A DNA stretch of 64,000 nt from Salvia splendens (lineage: Eukaryota > Streptophyta > Magnoliopsida > Lamiales > Lamiaceae): NCBI RefSeq assembly GCF_004379255.2, contig NC_056039.1, positions 19,977,883-20,041,882 on the forward strand, in the 5' to 3' direction. Positions 32,562 to 44,276 of this stretch are shown here, piece by piece (the stretch's first letter is position 1; each line of letters begins with the position of its first letter). The notes under the pieces were generated by a model that did not search any database, was not told the DNA's origin, and was given only the letters and a program-made list of their open reading frames with translations. Position numbers and translations under genes: made by a program.

Positions 32562-34261
32562 CAACCCTCTCGTCCCCCTCTTGCATGTCCATAGCCATGT
32601 CATCCGCATCTCCACAATTTTCAACATCAAACTCTCCATTCGCCATGAGTGAATAGTATTGGTTGGTGCTCATGTGATTCTTAGCCGAGAAATAGCCGCG
32701 TCCCCTTGTCATTGCATGGCGTGCGCCTCCTCTCGGATTCCCTCGCCTAGGCGGTGACATCGAATGCCTCGCGTTGGCGGGGCTCCATTCCGGATCCGTG
32801 ACCCCGTGAGCTGTTGATGGTTCGGGGGTGGGGTGCGATGAGTTCGACGGGTTCGGCGAGGTCTTCCATCCCTCGCCCTCGAGTTTGGGCCCCTCGCTTT
32901 GTGTGTCGGGGCGCATTCCGCTTCCCATTGGAGGGTCACCCATAATGTCCGGTCCTTCCCAAGGAGTACCACCGGCATCCCCCCACTTGTTTTGTTATTA
33001 CATGGTCCATCGCCCGTCTTGCCTTGTTTCTTCCCTTGGCGTTTCCATTCATTGTGGTTGGGGCCATTCTTCCCCATGTCTTGCTTCCCTTTCGTGCCTT
33101 GGCCCTCGGGGTGTGGCTGTTTTGGCGGAGCGGTGTTGTAGTTTCTCTTTTGCGGTCGTTCCTTCTTACCCGTCGCATAGCACACATCACTCGCATGGCC
33201 AACATGCTTGCATTCTTGGCAATATGATGGTATCTTGTCCCACCGAACTTGCTGCACCGTTTCACGACCACAAAGGTCGAGGATTATCTCTTCGGGGGCG
33301 ATTTTGTGATGTCTATCTCGACGCAAATTCGAGCAAAGGAAAGTCTAGTCTTGTTGGCCGTGGCTCGATCAACTTGAATTGGGGTGCCAAGGAGCTTGCC
33401 GATGGCGAATAAGGCGGATTGGTCAAAAAGATGAATTGGGAGGCCGATTAGGTTGCACCAAATTGCCGCGATCGGGGACTCGCAATATGCATCAAAGTCC
33501 GGGGACCATTTGAAAACCCTCATCGGATGGCGGTCGATGATCCATACGGGCGTACCCTTTGGTCCTCCGAGGAGCCGGGCATAATCCGCCAAGTCCTCGC
33601 ATTGGATGAGAATGTGTTTAGCGTTAATGTATTTCCAATTAAAACCACACCATAGTTTAATACTATCAATGGCCTTTTGAATTTGAAGACCCGTTGGGAT
33701 AGAATGAGAGAACTTACCCACAATGGCGTGACCCATGCTTTCGGCAAGCTTTTGAGTTTCCACCCCGGAGAAATAGATGGCCGGGATGCCGTTGGACACG
33801 GAGGCAAATCCAATGTTTTGGAGCCTCTCCGGCTCGAAGGCTTGGGGGCCGATGGTGTCGGTTGAGCCTTTGAGCATATCCGCCATCGGCTGGTCGAGCC
33901 CGAAGGTGCGGCCTTCCGGGTTGGGTCTATCGTGTCCATCGGCTGGTTCGATTCTCTCGAGTCCGCTTCATTCCCTTCGGCTCCTTTGGGATTTACCGCC
34001 CTTACGCTTGAGTTACCCTCGATCAAGGAAGCAAGGCCGGCATGGTGCTCCCTCGGTTGCGACTTTCCAGCTTCAAATGTGTCTCGGATCTTAAGCGTCC
34101 TCCCTTTTTCTAGGGGAGGGAATTCTTCGAGGGAAGGGAAGTTTGGAGCACCCCTTGGGGGTTTTAGTGGTTCGACTCTCGGCCATGGTGTGGGGTAAGG
34201 CTCGGTAGTCATGGACTCGGGTCCCGACGGGCCGGCCGTAATGAGAGGTTGCGCAACCAAT
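32562..34261 (-). pseudogene. LINE D ORF1, C-terminal two thirds
   Basis: Tail motif MSTNQYYSLMANGEFDVENC, an Arg/Gly-rich run, knuckle CQECKHVGHASDVC (about 33195-33240) and the DUF4283-like domain (FSGVETQKL, HPMRVFKWSPDFDAY). A frameshift after EEIILDLCGRE (about 33295) and an internal deletion of about 60 nt near 33890 break the frame. LINE P is inserted at 34262, and the N-terminal part resumes at 35137. Near twin of the LINE B ORF1. Confidence 0.85.
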
Positions 34262-34878
34262 GGTCACATCAAGCCGAAGCATTGGAAGGGAGTGAAACTC
34301 GGAAGGAGCCCTCCGAATCACCCCGAGACAAGGGGGCCGAGACCGTTAGTTATGCCGGTTAAGTGGCACCCCCCGGAACGCACATGGATCAAGCTTAACA
34401 CGGATGAGGCGTTCTTTGAGGCAACAAACAAGGGTGGCGAAGGGGGTCTTGTTCGGGACCACAATGGGAAATTACTTGCAGCATTTGCAACCCCCCCGTC
34501 GTTCAATCGGCTCTTGAGGCCGAGCTCATGGCTATACACTATGGTTTGGAGGTAGCGAAGGCGTTCAACCTACCCATATGGATTGAATCAGATGCGGAAC
34601 AAGCTATTAAGTTGCTCAATGGCACGAATTGGGGCCCGGCACAAGTTCGCCTCGTCATGGCCCTTTTGCATGGCTTCAAACGTGGACATCTTTTCCGGGC
34701 CACCTTCATTCATAGGGAGGGCAACAAAGCGGCTGATTCGCTCGCCAAAATGGGAGTGGAACAAGATAATTTCCAACAAATGTCCCCACAAAATGTTCCA
34801 AGAAGGATTAGAGCCATCATCCGGATGGACGAAATGGGAGTCCCCAATCTTCGGGTGAGAGATGATGAACGAGAGTAG
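34262..34878 (+). pseudogene. LINE P ORF2 remnant: RNase H
   Basis: Starts in the linker HIKPKHWKGVKLG and contains RNase H pieces KLNTDEAFF (Glu for Gly next to the catalytic Asp), ESDAEQA and FIHREGNKAADSLAKMG. A one-base loss near 34495 shifts the frame ahead of the EAEL motif. It ends with the subfamily tail RVRDDERE. No endonuclease or RT, so it never was autonomous. Confidence 0.85.
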
Positions 34879-35136
34879 CACGAGGCAAGCAATGTGGTTA
34901 CTGATCTTGAATTGTACCGGATGCCGTAGAGTATGTGGGTGTCGGTCCATCCCCGGATTGACCCCTACTTACTCTTGTGGTGTTTTTGTAATAGGGTCTG
35001 ATGTAAGTTGTTTTTGTCACTCTAGCTTTAGAAAGATTGGCCCTCTTGTAATCAAGTAATGGATTTTGTTGATATATAGGGATGAGGGACCCACGAACCC
35101 TCCACCATGAAGGTGTTTGATTAAAAAAAAAAAAAA
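34262..35136 (+). mobile_element. LINE P, short 5'-truncated plus-strand LINE
   Basis: 875 bp covering the end of ORF2 and the 3' UTR, with 14 A at 35123-35136. The 5' junction falls on a 7-nt identity (ACCAATG) between the target and the LINE sequence, and the TSD is only about 4-5 nt (AATG). It is nearly identical to the 3' end of LINE H (39858-40745, other strand), so the two share a recent source. Confidence 0.88.
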
Positions 35137-36024
35137 ATGTATCTAGCATCTCCGCCGAGTCCAAGGCGGCTAAGTGGATGATTTCAGCCTTTTTTTGGTT
35201 GCATTGGAGCGTCCACGACAGTAGGCTCACGTGAACTCTTGGGACGGAAACGAGATAGCGCACTTTCGGAAGGTGGTTTTGGTCTCCAAGCCAAATCGGG
35301 AAAGTTGGCTTGCTTTAAAAAGGAGCTAGTTTTTTGTTGTTTTGGGAGCTCAACGGTCGCATTGGGGCTAGCATCACGTGGTGTCCCGAAGTGGCAAGGC
35401 GACAAGGGACTTTCGGAAAGGGAGTTTGTTGTTGTGCCCATTTCGGGCAAGTTGACTAGCGCGTCCACCAAGGCCTTTTGACCCATGCTAGAGCCATCTC
35501 TCTCCAAGCGGCAATCATGTGGGAGGTTGTGCTCGACTCCGTCACCGGTCCCTGCGCCTACGCCGGCCGCAAGATCGTCGGCCGGAGCGTCACCATCAGT
35601 TCCGGCGCCGACAAGTTCTTCATTGCTCTTAGATTCATGTTCACCATTGGGATTAGGGGGGGTTCCATCAGCGTCAGGAAGATGGGGCCTTTGCATTTTG
35701 GACTTCCGACCGGCGAGCTCCCTTCGGCCCCGAAGTCAATCTTCTTCCGAAGTTGCTTGTCTTCCGGCATCGGAGAGGGTACGAACCTTTTCCGACCAGT
35801 GCCTTTGTTGGGAGTGGCTGGTGTACTTTTTCATTCCTTCACTTTCATTTTCAAGGTTTTCCTCGACGTTTCCTTAGAGGGGAGGTTTATGGAGGGAGCC
35901 TCCTCCGACGTGAATGTCATTGGCTGATCCGAGAGAGGATCCTCAGGCGACCGGAGGACCATTAGCTGGTCCGACAGGTTGCGGGGTTCTTCGGACTCCG
36001 GGGGTCCGGCGGGAGCTCCGGCAT
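35137..36024 (-). pseudogene. LINE D ORF1 N-terminal part
   Basis: Probable start at 36024 (MPELPPDP, as in LINE A), but frameshifts follow almost at once. The segment 35184-35696 is an open low-complexity region equivalent to the acidic Asn/Glu/Gly part of LINE A ORF1, with the family strings CKGPIF and SLSESPLSPCHFGTPRDA. The basic GRKRFVPSP motif is still readable at about 35770-35800. Non-functional. Confidence 0.8.
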
Positions 36025-36294
36025 AATCGAGAGGGAAAGTCGAGACACCGGCCGCACCGGAGCTTTGTGCGTGCCTAGGGCAAGGAGGAGTGGTTTGGAG
36101 TGAGAGACCGAGGTCGGGAGGGGTGGTGGGTGGCTGGTGGAGGCGGGGGGCGTGTGGGGGGATCGCCGACGAGGGTGGGCCGTAAGAGAGTGGAGAAGGC
36201 GGGGGTGGCCTGCGGTGGCGGAACTCTTGAGGTGGGGGAGGATTCTAGAGAGAAGGGAGAGCGTCTCTCTCTAACTTACAATTCTAAAAAAGAC
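36025..36294 (-). promoter_or_regulatory. LINE D 5' UTR with terminal hairpin block
   Basis: G-rich on the plus strand. The block at 36244-36275 is the same as in LINE A (GAGAGA/TCTCTC pairing). It ends next to the LINE C target duplicate at about 36295. Confidence 0.6.
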
Positions 36295-38679
36295 CTTGTA
36301 GCTTGCTTGGTGTGCCTTGGCGAGAAGAATCACCTTGTTCCCAATTGTTAACCATTACCTCATCCGCATTTGCCAACACAGTTCGTCCCGACCCCTTTGG
36401 GGATTTATCTCTCGTTCCCTCTCTTCGAGGCTCACAAATGATAGGTTCGTCTTCCACAAGCACAATCTCTCTGTGTAGGTTACCAACAATATCCGGACCC
36501 TCCCATTCCGGTTCAATCCTCACTTCCCGATTCGGTTTGGCTTTCGGTTGCGCACCTTTGCCTTTGTTTCTTCCTTAGCGTTTCCATTCGTTGGTGTCAG
36601 TTGGGTTATGCGTTGAGTTGACTTGCTTTTCGGTCTGATCATTTCCATCTTGAGTGGCTTTGTGAGGGTTGGCGTTATTGTAGTTCCTCTTTGCCTGCCG
36701 TTCGGTCTTGCCGGCTGCGTAGCACACATTACTTGCATACCCGACGTGCTTGCATTCACGGCAATAGGCTGGGATTTTGTCCCATCGGACTTGTTGCACC
36801 GTCTCTCTTCCGCAAATATCCCATATTATTTCTTCCGGGGGGGCTTTGTGATGTCAATCTAGACAGAAATGCGAGCAAAGGACAGCCTAGTCTTGTTCGC
36901 GGTGGCTCGATCCACTTGGATTGGGGTCCCGAGAAGCTTGCCAATGGCGAACAATGCAGATTGGTCGAACAAATGAATAGGGAGCCCGATTAGGTTGCAC
37001 CATATCGCTGCTATTGGCGACTCACAATATGCATCGAAATCCGGGGTCCATTTGAACACCCTCATCGGGTGGCTGTCAATAAACCACACCGGCGTCCCCT
37101 TTGGGCAACTAAGTATCTTAGCATAATCCGCCAATTCCTCGCATTGGATGAGAATATGTTTGGCATTAATATATTTTCAAGTAAATCCACATTGAAATTT
37201 AATGTTATTCAGAGCTTTTTGTATTTGACCAGCTGATGGTATAGAGTGGGAGAATTTACCTTTGATAGCATGTCCCATATTCTCGGCGAGCTTTCGAATC
37301 TCCACTCCCGAAAAGTAAATAGCTGGAATCCCATTTGAAACCGTAGCGAGACCAATGGTTTGGAGCTTATCGGGTGCGAAAACTTGTGGGCCGTTCGGGT
37401 CCGGGACCTCCTTGATCATATCAGCCATAGATCGCCATGCAATAATGTTTTCCGTCCCCATCGCGGCTCCACCGGCCTGTTTGGGAACACCCGGGTCTGG
37501 TCCAACTCCCTTCTCGGCCCTATTGTGGGTAGCATTCATTGCGGTTGACGGATTCACTTTAAATTGGCTGGCCATTGTTCTCTCCATGGTAGTTGTCATA
37601 ATGATCTCCTCTTGCTCCAGGACATTAGGAGTGATAGCCGGGTTGGTGGGTGACTCTTGGGGATGCGCCATCGCCCCCGCGTTTTGTAGCACATCTTGGC
37701 TTGATTGGGAGCTTGGTGGCGGTTGCGACCCTCTCGGCCGGCCACTCTCAAAGGAGTCTCGAAGCTTGAGGGTACGACCCTTCTCTAAAGGTGGGAATTC
37801 TTCATGATAGTTCTTGAAGGCCGACGAGGGTTTTTTGGGGGAGGGGTCATTAAGAATTCTAAGTATCCGGTTAAGCTCGGTCGCCGGTCGCCCCATGTCC
37901 ACTTTTCGGGCGTCGATGAGCAGTTGGGTCTCCATGGCGTCAAGTGGATACGCCAAGTCCAAGGAGGCTACAAGGAGGAGGTTGGTAGGATTTGGCTGCA
38001 CATGGCCTCCCAAGTCTAGTGCATCACGTGAGTCACCATTGTGGTAGGAGACCAAACCACTTTCCAAAAGCTCTTTTGTACCCATATTCATTTCAAGAAG
38101 TTTGACTCTCTCTTCCTCCAACACTTCTTTTGTTTTTGCAGCAACAAGTACAAGTGTATTGTCATGACTTGGCTGGATGAACGTTACCTCATCGGCGGTT
38201 GGCCCCTCTCCGGCTGTCCGGTCGGAATGTTGATCAGAAAAGCGCGAGTTATTAGGAGGAGCTTCACATACCTTGATTGGCTTGTCCAAATCAAGCTCGT
38301 CATTGAAGTCACGTTGCTCGCACGTCTTCGGCCGGATGATACCCTCGATTTCTCCGTTTGAAGTCGCCGGAAATATTGCCCCTTTGCATTTGGGACTGTC
38401 AAGTGGGGTACCTTCATCCTCTCCAAAATCTATCTTCTTCCGGAGTTACTTGTCTTCGGGAAGTGGAGATGGGATGAATCTCTTCCGGCCGTTCTCTTTG
38501 GGTGGTGGTGCTGGAGTGCTCCTCCGTGACTTAAGTTTAGCTTTGGCCAGCTTCATTGCCGCCTTCTTAGATGCTTGCTTCGGGGAAGAAGGCTCCACCG
38601 AGCAAAATGTCATGGCTTGGTCCGAGAGGGTTCGCATTTCATCCGGCGGTGGAGGGTCACTCGGCGGGCCGTCCGACAT
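36295..38679 (-). pseudogene. LINE C ORF1, N-terminal and central part
   Basis: ATG at 38679 (MSDGPPSDPPPPDE). The basic motif RRSTPAPPPKENGRKRFIPSPLPEDK is followed by an in-frame stop, then the acidic linker (37177-38289), the DUF4283-like domain with a stop in the middle (near 37175), and a knuckle that reads CRECKHVGYASNVC: the zinc-ligand His is Tyr (about 36730-36760). Another stop follows near 36860. The part between 36295 and 36523 leads to the LINE D insertion. Clearly decayed, consistent with being the oldest LINE here. Confidence 0.83.
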
Positions 38680-38861
38680 GGCCGGACCAGTGAGGTTACC
38701 GTGGGAGATGGAACAAGGGTGGCGTTAGAAGGAGGGTTGGGGGTCGAGTTCAAGTGATGATGGGGGTTGGCGTGCCGTTGGGGTGTGGTGGTGAACGTCG
38801 GCGTGGGGGCGAATTGGGCGGAGGAGGAAGGCGTTGTAACCGTTGGAGGGGTGGGATTTGC
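38680..38861 (-). other. LINE C 5' UTR remnant
   Basis: About 180 nt of C-rich (sense) leader without the terminal hairpin block. It merges in frame by chance with the integrase reading frame, producing a spurious C-terminal extension after NDNAYKLSK. Confidence 0.6.
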
Positions 38862-39857
38862 TTAGTTTGTAAGCATTATCATTGACTTTTGCAATCACTT
38901 GGAATGGTCGATATCCTCTTGGCTGCAACTTGAACTTTCTTTTCGAAGGAAATCTCTCCTTTCTCATATGCAACCAAACCCAATCTACCGGCTCAAAGAT
39001 GACTTGTTTCCGACCCTTGTTGGCATGCTTTGCATATTGTTCTGTCCTCTTTTCAATGTTGAGTCTTACCCTTTCATGCAATCTTTTCACCATTTCAGCC
39101 TTAGCTTTTCTATCAAGACTTGCACGTTGTTCAATAGGTATTGGAATCAAATCTAGTGAACTCAATGGATTAAAACCATACACAACTTCAAATGGAGAAA
39201 AGTTAGTAGCAGAATGAACACTTTGATTATAAGCAAATTCAGCAAAAGGTAAACATTCCTCCCAACTTTTCAAGTTCTTTTTAACTAAAGTTCGTAGTAA
39301 TTGAGACAAAGTCCTATTAACTACTTCAGTTTGTCCATCTGTTTGTGGATGACAAGTAGTAGAAAACAAGAGTTTAGTTCCCAACTTATTCCACAACACA
39401 CGCCAAAAATGACTCAAAAATTTAGCATCTCGATCACTCACAATTGATCTAGGAACACCATGCAGACGGACAATTTCTTTAAAGAACAAATCAGCAATAT
39501 GAGATGCATCATCAGTTTTGTGACATGGAATAAAATGTGCCATTTTAGAAAACCTATCAACAACCACAAAAACTGAATCTCTACCTCTTTTTGTTCTTGG
39601 CAAACCAAAGACAAAGTCCATTGAAACATCCTCCCAAGGTGCACTAGGAATTGGTAACGGTTTGTACAAACCATGTGGGAGTGATTTAGACTTGGCTTGC
39701 ATGCAAGTTATGCATGTTTTACAAATTCTTTCAACATCCACACGCATTTTAGGCCAAAAGAAATGTTCATGCAAAACATCCATTGTCTTATGGACTCCAA
39801 AATGCCCCATTAAACCACCACCATGAGCTTCACGCACAAGCAATTCACGCTTAGAAC
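38862..39857 (-). pseudogene. Ty3/gypsy integrase segment
   Basis: Open minus-strand frame of about 330 integrase residues. Seen: the zinc-binding H..H and CKTCITC pair ([12 protein letters not shown]...CKTCITC), the catalytic core with Asp in [10 protein letters not shown], Asp in IVSDRDAKF and Glu in [11 protein letters not shown] (DDE set complete), and the C-terminal region [13 protein letters not shown]...[15 protein letters not shown]. The chromodomain-side end is cut by LINE C, and the N-terminal linker by LINE H. The pieces SKSEK (47.27 kb) and [12 protein letters not shown] (39.84 kb) were once joined. No stop inside, but it cannot be expressed as a polyprotein now. Confidence 0.9.
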
Positions 39858-40116
39858 TTTTTTTTTTTTTTTAATCAAACACCTTCATGGTGGAGGGTTC
39901 GTGGGTCCCTCATCCCTATATATCAACAAAATCCATTACTTGATTACAAGAGGGCCAATCTTTCTAAAGCTAGAGTGACAAAAACGACTTACATCAGACC
40001 CTATTACAAAAACACCACAAGAGTAAGTAGGGGTCAATCCGGGGATGGACCGACACCCACATACTCTACGGCATCCGGTACAATTCAAGATCAGTAACCA
40101 CATTGCTTGCCTCGTG

Positions 40117-43100
40117 CTACTCTCGTTCATCATCTCTCACCCGAAGATTGGGGACTCCCATTTCGTCCATCCGGATGATGGCTCTAATCCTTCTTGGAAC
40201 ATTTTGTGGGGACATTTGTTGGAAATTATCTTGTTCCACTCCCATTTTGGCGAGCGAATCAGCCGCTTTGTTGCCCTCCCTATGAATGAAGGTGGCCCGG
40301 AAAAGATGTCCACGTTTGAAGCCATGCAAAAGGGCCATGACGCGGCGAACTTGTGCCGGGCCCCAATTCGTGCCATTGAGCAACTTAATAGCTTGTTCCG
40401 CATCTGATTCAATCCATATGGGTAGGTTGAACGCCTTCGCTACCTCCAAACCATAGTGTATGGCCATGAGCTCGGCCTCAAGAGCCGATTGAACGACGAG
40501 GGGGGTTGCAAATGCTGCAAGTAATTTCCCATTGTGGTCCCGAACAAGACCCCCTCCGCCACCCTTGTTTGTTGCCTCAAAGAACGCCCCATCCGTGTTA
40601 AGCTTGATCCATGTGCGTTCCGGGGAGTGCCACTTAACCGGCATAACTAACGGTCTCGGCCCCCTTGTCTCGGGGTGATTCGGAGGGCTCATTCCGAGTT
40701 TCACTCCCTTCCAATGCTTCGGCTTGATGTGACCATTGGTCATGTTGTTGTGGATGAACAAGTGAACCTGCCAAACAACGTTGTACGGTTTGAACTGAAT
40801 TTGCTCATGTCGACTCCTATTCCTCTCCGCCCAAAGGAACCACAGAATGAGGTATGGCATGACTCGACTAAGGTGTCTCCTATCATGCTGTTGGGTCCTA
40901 GCGGACCACACTTGCAACCTGTCCGGGATGGTGTCGTTCAACCTAAGAGATGGGGCCGAGCCTTCGAACCAACCGTCGAACTCCTCCAGACACATGCTGC
41001 TCCCCACCCTCAGATGAAGAGATGTTGAAGGACCTCGGTGTTAGGTCTCCGTGGGCAGCATTGGCACTTCGACGCAAGCTCAATCTTCCTCCATTGGAGC
41101 TTGGAGTCAACCGGTATCCTGTTTGACAATAATCGCCAATTGAAGATTGCAATAGATTTTGTTAGGCCAGCCCTCCAAATGTCGTCAAGACCTTGAATTC
41201 TTGGCCTTTGCGTACGGATAGTCTCCCAGGTCGTAGTGAGCGAGAACTCCCCGAGCCGAGAAAGCTTCCATCGAGGAACGTCCGGTTCTCCCGCGACGAT
41301 TGGGGTATGGAGGATTTGTGTGATAACCTCTTGTGGCATTCCAGCCTGGTTGTGAAGTTGACGTAACTTAGCCTCATCCCAATTTCCACCCCCAATGTAG
41401 TCCGAGACCTTGGCCGATGAGGCGCCCCTATCGTCAAGGCAGATCTCGCGAAGGGGAGATTCACCAAGCCAAATGTCATCCCAAAAATAGGCATCGCCCT
41501 GACCGATCACCCATCTAATGTGCGGATTTGCTTGATTTCTCACTTTCATTAGCCGCTTCCATGTCGGGCTACTTCTCCCCGAAGGGGAGGTCGCAAGGGG
41601 GGAGTTTTTATGACAATACTTGGCCTTCATGAATTTAGCCCAAAGTGAATTTTGCTCCCGGAACCTCCACCAAAGTTTGATACTGAAGGCCCGGAGGACT
41701 TCTTTGTTCTTGCGAATGCCGAGACCCCCTTCAGAGGTGGGAAGGCAGATCAGATCCCACCCAATCCAATGTGTCTTTTTTCTCTCTGTTGACGATCCCC
41801 AGAAGAATCGGGCCATCTGCTGATCCAATTGCTTAAGGGCCCCGGATGTTGGTTCAATGGCCTGGAAAATGTGCAGCGGCACCGCTTCAAGTGTGCTTTG
41901 GAGAAGTGTAAGCCTACCTCCAAAGGAGAGGTGTCGATGAGCCCACCCCGAGATTCGTGCAGCAATCTTTTCCCGAAGGAACAAAAACATATCTGTACGT
42001 TTGACACCACGATAAATAGGAACTCCAAGGTACAAAAAAGGGAAAGTACCTCGTGCGAAGCCTCCTTCATTTTGAATAATGTTGGCGCACCCTTCATGTT
42101 GTTCGGCAATATAGAAATTGCTTTTTGCCAAGTTAATCTGCTGCCCGGAAACCCCGGCATATGTCTCCAGGCAAGTCCGCAGCCGCCTAAGAGGTCCCCT
42201 CAGCTGCTTGTGTGAATATCACAATGTCATCGGCGTAGGCGAGGTGGCTTATTTCCATGCAGTGGCGGGTAGCTCTAAAAGTCATCTCTTTCTTTCCCAA
42301 AATGAGCTTGTCTAATTTCCTCGAGAGGTACTCAGCCGCAATTACGAAAAGTGTCGGAGATATTGGATCTCCCTGTCTGAGGCCGCGGGTGGACTTAAAG
42401 AACCCGGAGGGGGCGCCATTGACCAGCACCGAGAACCAACACGAGCCCACACATCTCTCAATCAAAGAGACCCACGGGGCCGGGAAACCCATCCGATGTA
42501 GCACTTTCAAAAGGAAGGGCCATTGTACTCGGTCGTAGGCCTTGGCCATATCGATCTTAACCGCGACGTTAGGGGCCGGCGCACATCTCGAGAGCTCATG
42601 GAACATCTCCTGTGCCAAAAGGACATTATCATTGAGGAGCCGTCCCTTCACAAATCCACTCTGATTTGGTGAGATAACCATAGGGATAAGCGAAGTCATT
42701 CTCTTCGACATTATCTTTGTGATAATCTTGTTGACGACGTTGCACAGGCTAATGGGGAGGTAGTCGCTCCACGACTCCGACACAAGCTTTTTTGGGATGA
42801 GGACAATGTTTGTGGCCGTGACGCTACGTGGGAGGTAGGCACCCCCGAAGAATTGGCCGATAGCCGCCACCACGTCCGGCCCAACCGTCGCCCAACAAGC
42901 CTGGTAGAACAAGGCCGTGAAACCATCCGGCCCTGGGGCACTGTCCCCGTGGATATCAAAAACAGCATTTTTAACTTCCTCTGCGGATGGTGTCTCGGGT
43001 AGTGCAGCCACTTCATCCAAGGGTGGGAGTTGATCGATCAAATCAAGATCTGGCTCGGACAAAGCGAGAGGCCCCGGGGCCAGTAGGTCTTGGAAGAACT

Positions 43101-44274
43101 CCACCGCCGAACTTCTTATCTCCATTTCGTCCGATATCTCCCGGCCACCCACATTGATCTTGTGGATGCGCGTGCGAATCCTTTTTTGCTTGACCCAACT
43201 TTGGTAGAATTTAGTGTTCTTGTCGCCCTCCCCTAGCCATCTTAGAGTAGCCTTTTGACGCCAGAAGTCCTCCATTTTAAGGAGTCGAATGTACTCGGCG
43301 ATGCATCTATTTATCTCTGTCCTGTTCTCCGGGGTTGGCCTTTCTTCGAAATCGCTTTGGGCCATTGCGATTTTCACCTCCATATCCCTGAGGTTGAGAT
43401 GGATGTTCCCAATGGTCTCCTTGTTCCATACCTTTAGGGTCCTCTTAAGACGTGCAAGTTTGATTTGGAAATTGAGGAGGCCTCCGGATTCCGTCGGTTG
43501 CATCCAATCTCCCCGAACGAGATCCTTAAAACCCTCGTGTCTAATCCACATGTTTTGGAACCTGAATGGCCTACCCCCGCTGTTATTGCTTGTCACTTTA
43601 CATCTTACCAACACAGGCCCGTGGTCTGAGGCAATCCGGGGCAGGTTCGTCACCCGAGTAGTTTCCAAAGTTTGTGCCCATCGTTCGTTCACAAGGATTC
43701 TATCCAATCTTTCAAAAAGGCCATTCTTGGCCCACGTGAACTCCGACCCATCATAGCCCGGGTCTAGTATCCTGCAATCCTCGATGGCCTCCACAAAGTC
43801 CACCATTTCAGCTTGGTGGTTTGTGTCACTTCCTACTCTGTCTCGTGGGTGGAGAATGGTGTTGAAGTCCCCTCCGATCATCCATGGTGTGCCCTCCAAG
43901 AGTATAGAGCACTCCCTCAATTCATCCCATAAATGAAGCCGTTCGGTTCTCGTACATTTTGCATAGACAGCCGAGACACACAATTGACTATCTAGGCGGG
44001 GAGATCCAAAGCGGCCGGATAGGACATGATCCGTATCTCTCTCGGCCACGAAGCTGGCCCCTTCCTCAACAAACACCCAAATCTTCCCATTTCTATTCGA
44101 TCCTTGGAACACCAGCCCCAGAGCCTTTGAGAACTTCTCTGGGTTGGGGCTTGTGAGCGGTTCCATAATTGCAAGAAAATGAACATTATGAGTCTTAATT
44201 AATCTTTTAAGAACATTTTGGGTAGGCGCGTTAGCAACTCCCCTAACGTTCCAAAACATAAAGTTGACAGACAT
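40117..44274 (-). pseudogene. LINE H ORF2, two frameshifts
   Basis: ATG 44274 (MSVNFMFWNVRG), 2 nt after the ORF1 stop. Endonuclease complete (IMEPL, GGDFN, SDHGPVL). RT is open to the active site YADD (about 42228-42239; IVIFTQAAEG follows), then a frameshift at about 42190. The second open block 41010-42131 covers the RT thumb and zf-RVT (CQCCPRRP) and ends in a frameshift at about 41008. The third block 40117-41007 has RNase H (NTDGAFF, EAELMA, ESDAEQ, AADSLAKMG). One motif reads YLPISLCNV for YRPISLCNV. Two indels only. Confidence 0.87.
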
Positions 44275-44276
44275 GA

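Larger units (their letters stand above)
14289..36294 (-). mobile_element. LINE D, full-length but decayed LINE, host of LINEs F and P
   Basis: The 3' tail (9 T, 14289-14297) and 3' UTR reach 14520, ORF2 is 14521-18601, ORF1 is 32562-34261 plus 35137-36024, and the 5' UTR is 36025-36294. Both outer ends are flanked by related copies of LINE C sequence: GTAGCTT...GTGTGCC at 14275-14288, and the same with a 5-nt internal expansion at 36298-36316. This is the imperfect TSD of the insertion. Subfamily as LINE A. Frameshifts and deletions show it is older than A. Confidence 0.82.
10311..38861 (-). mobile_element. LINE C, old near-full-length L1-type LINE carrying nested LINEs (3' end beyond left edge)
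   Basis: Pieces: ORF2 10311-13957, ORF1 C-terminus 13960-14288, then after the LINE D complex (14289-36294) ORF1 36295-38679 and 5' UTR 38680-about 38861. It was inserted in the gypsy integrase just after the NDNAYKL motif. The 5' UTR lacks the terminal hairpin block found in the other elements, so a few dozen nt are probably missing. The 3' part is displaced beyond the left edge by LINE B. All ORFs are damaged. Confidence 0.8.

Noticed and set aside
36100..36351. Gly/Arg/Val-rich 83-codon plus-strand frame
   Set aside because: It lies antisense in the GC-rich 5' UTR of LINE D and runs into the LINE C flank; no homology seen.
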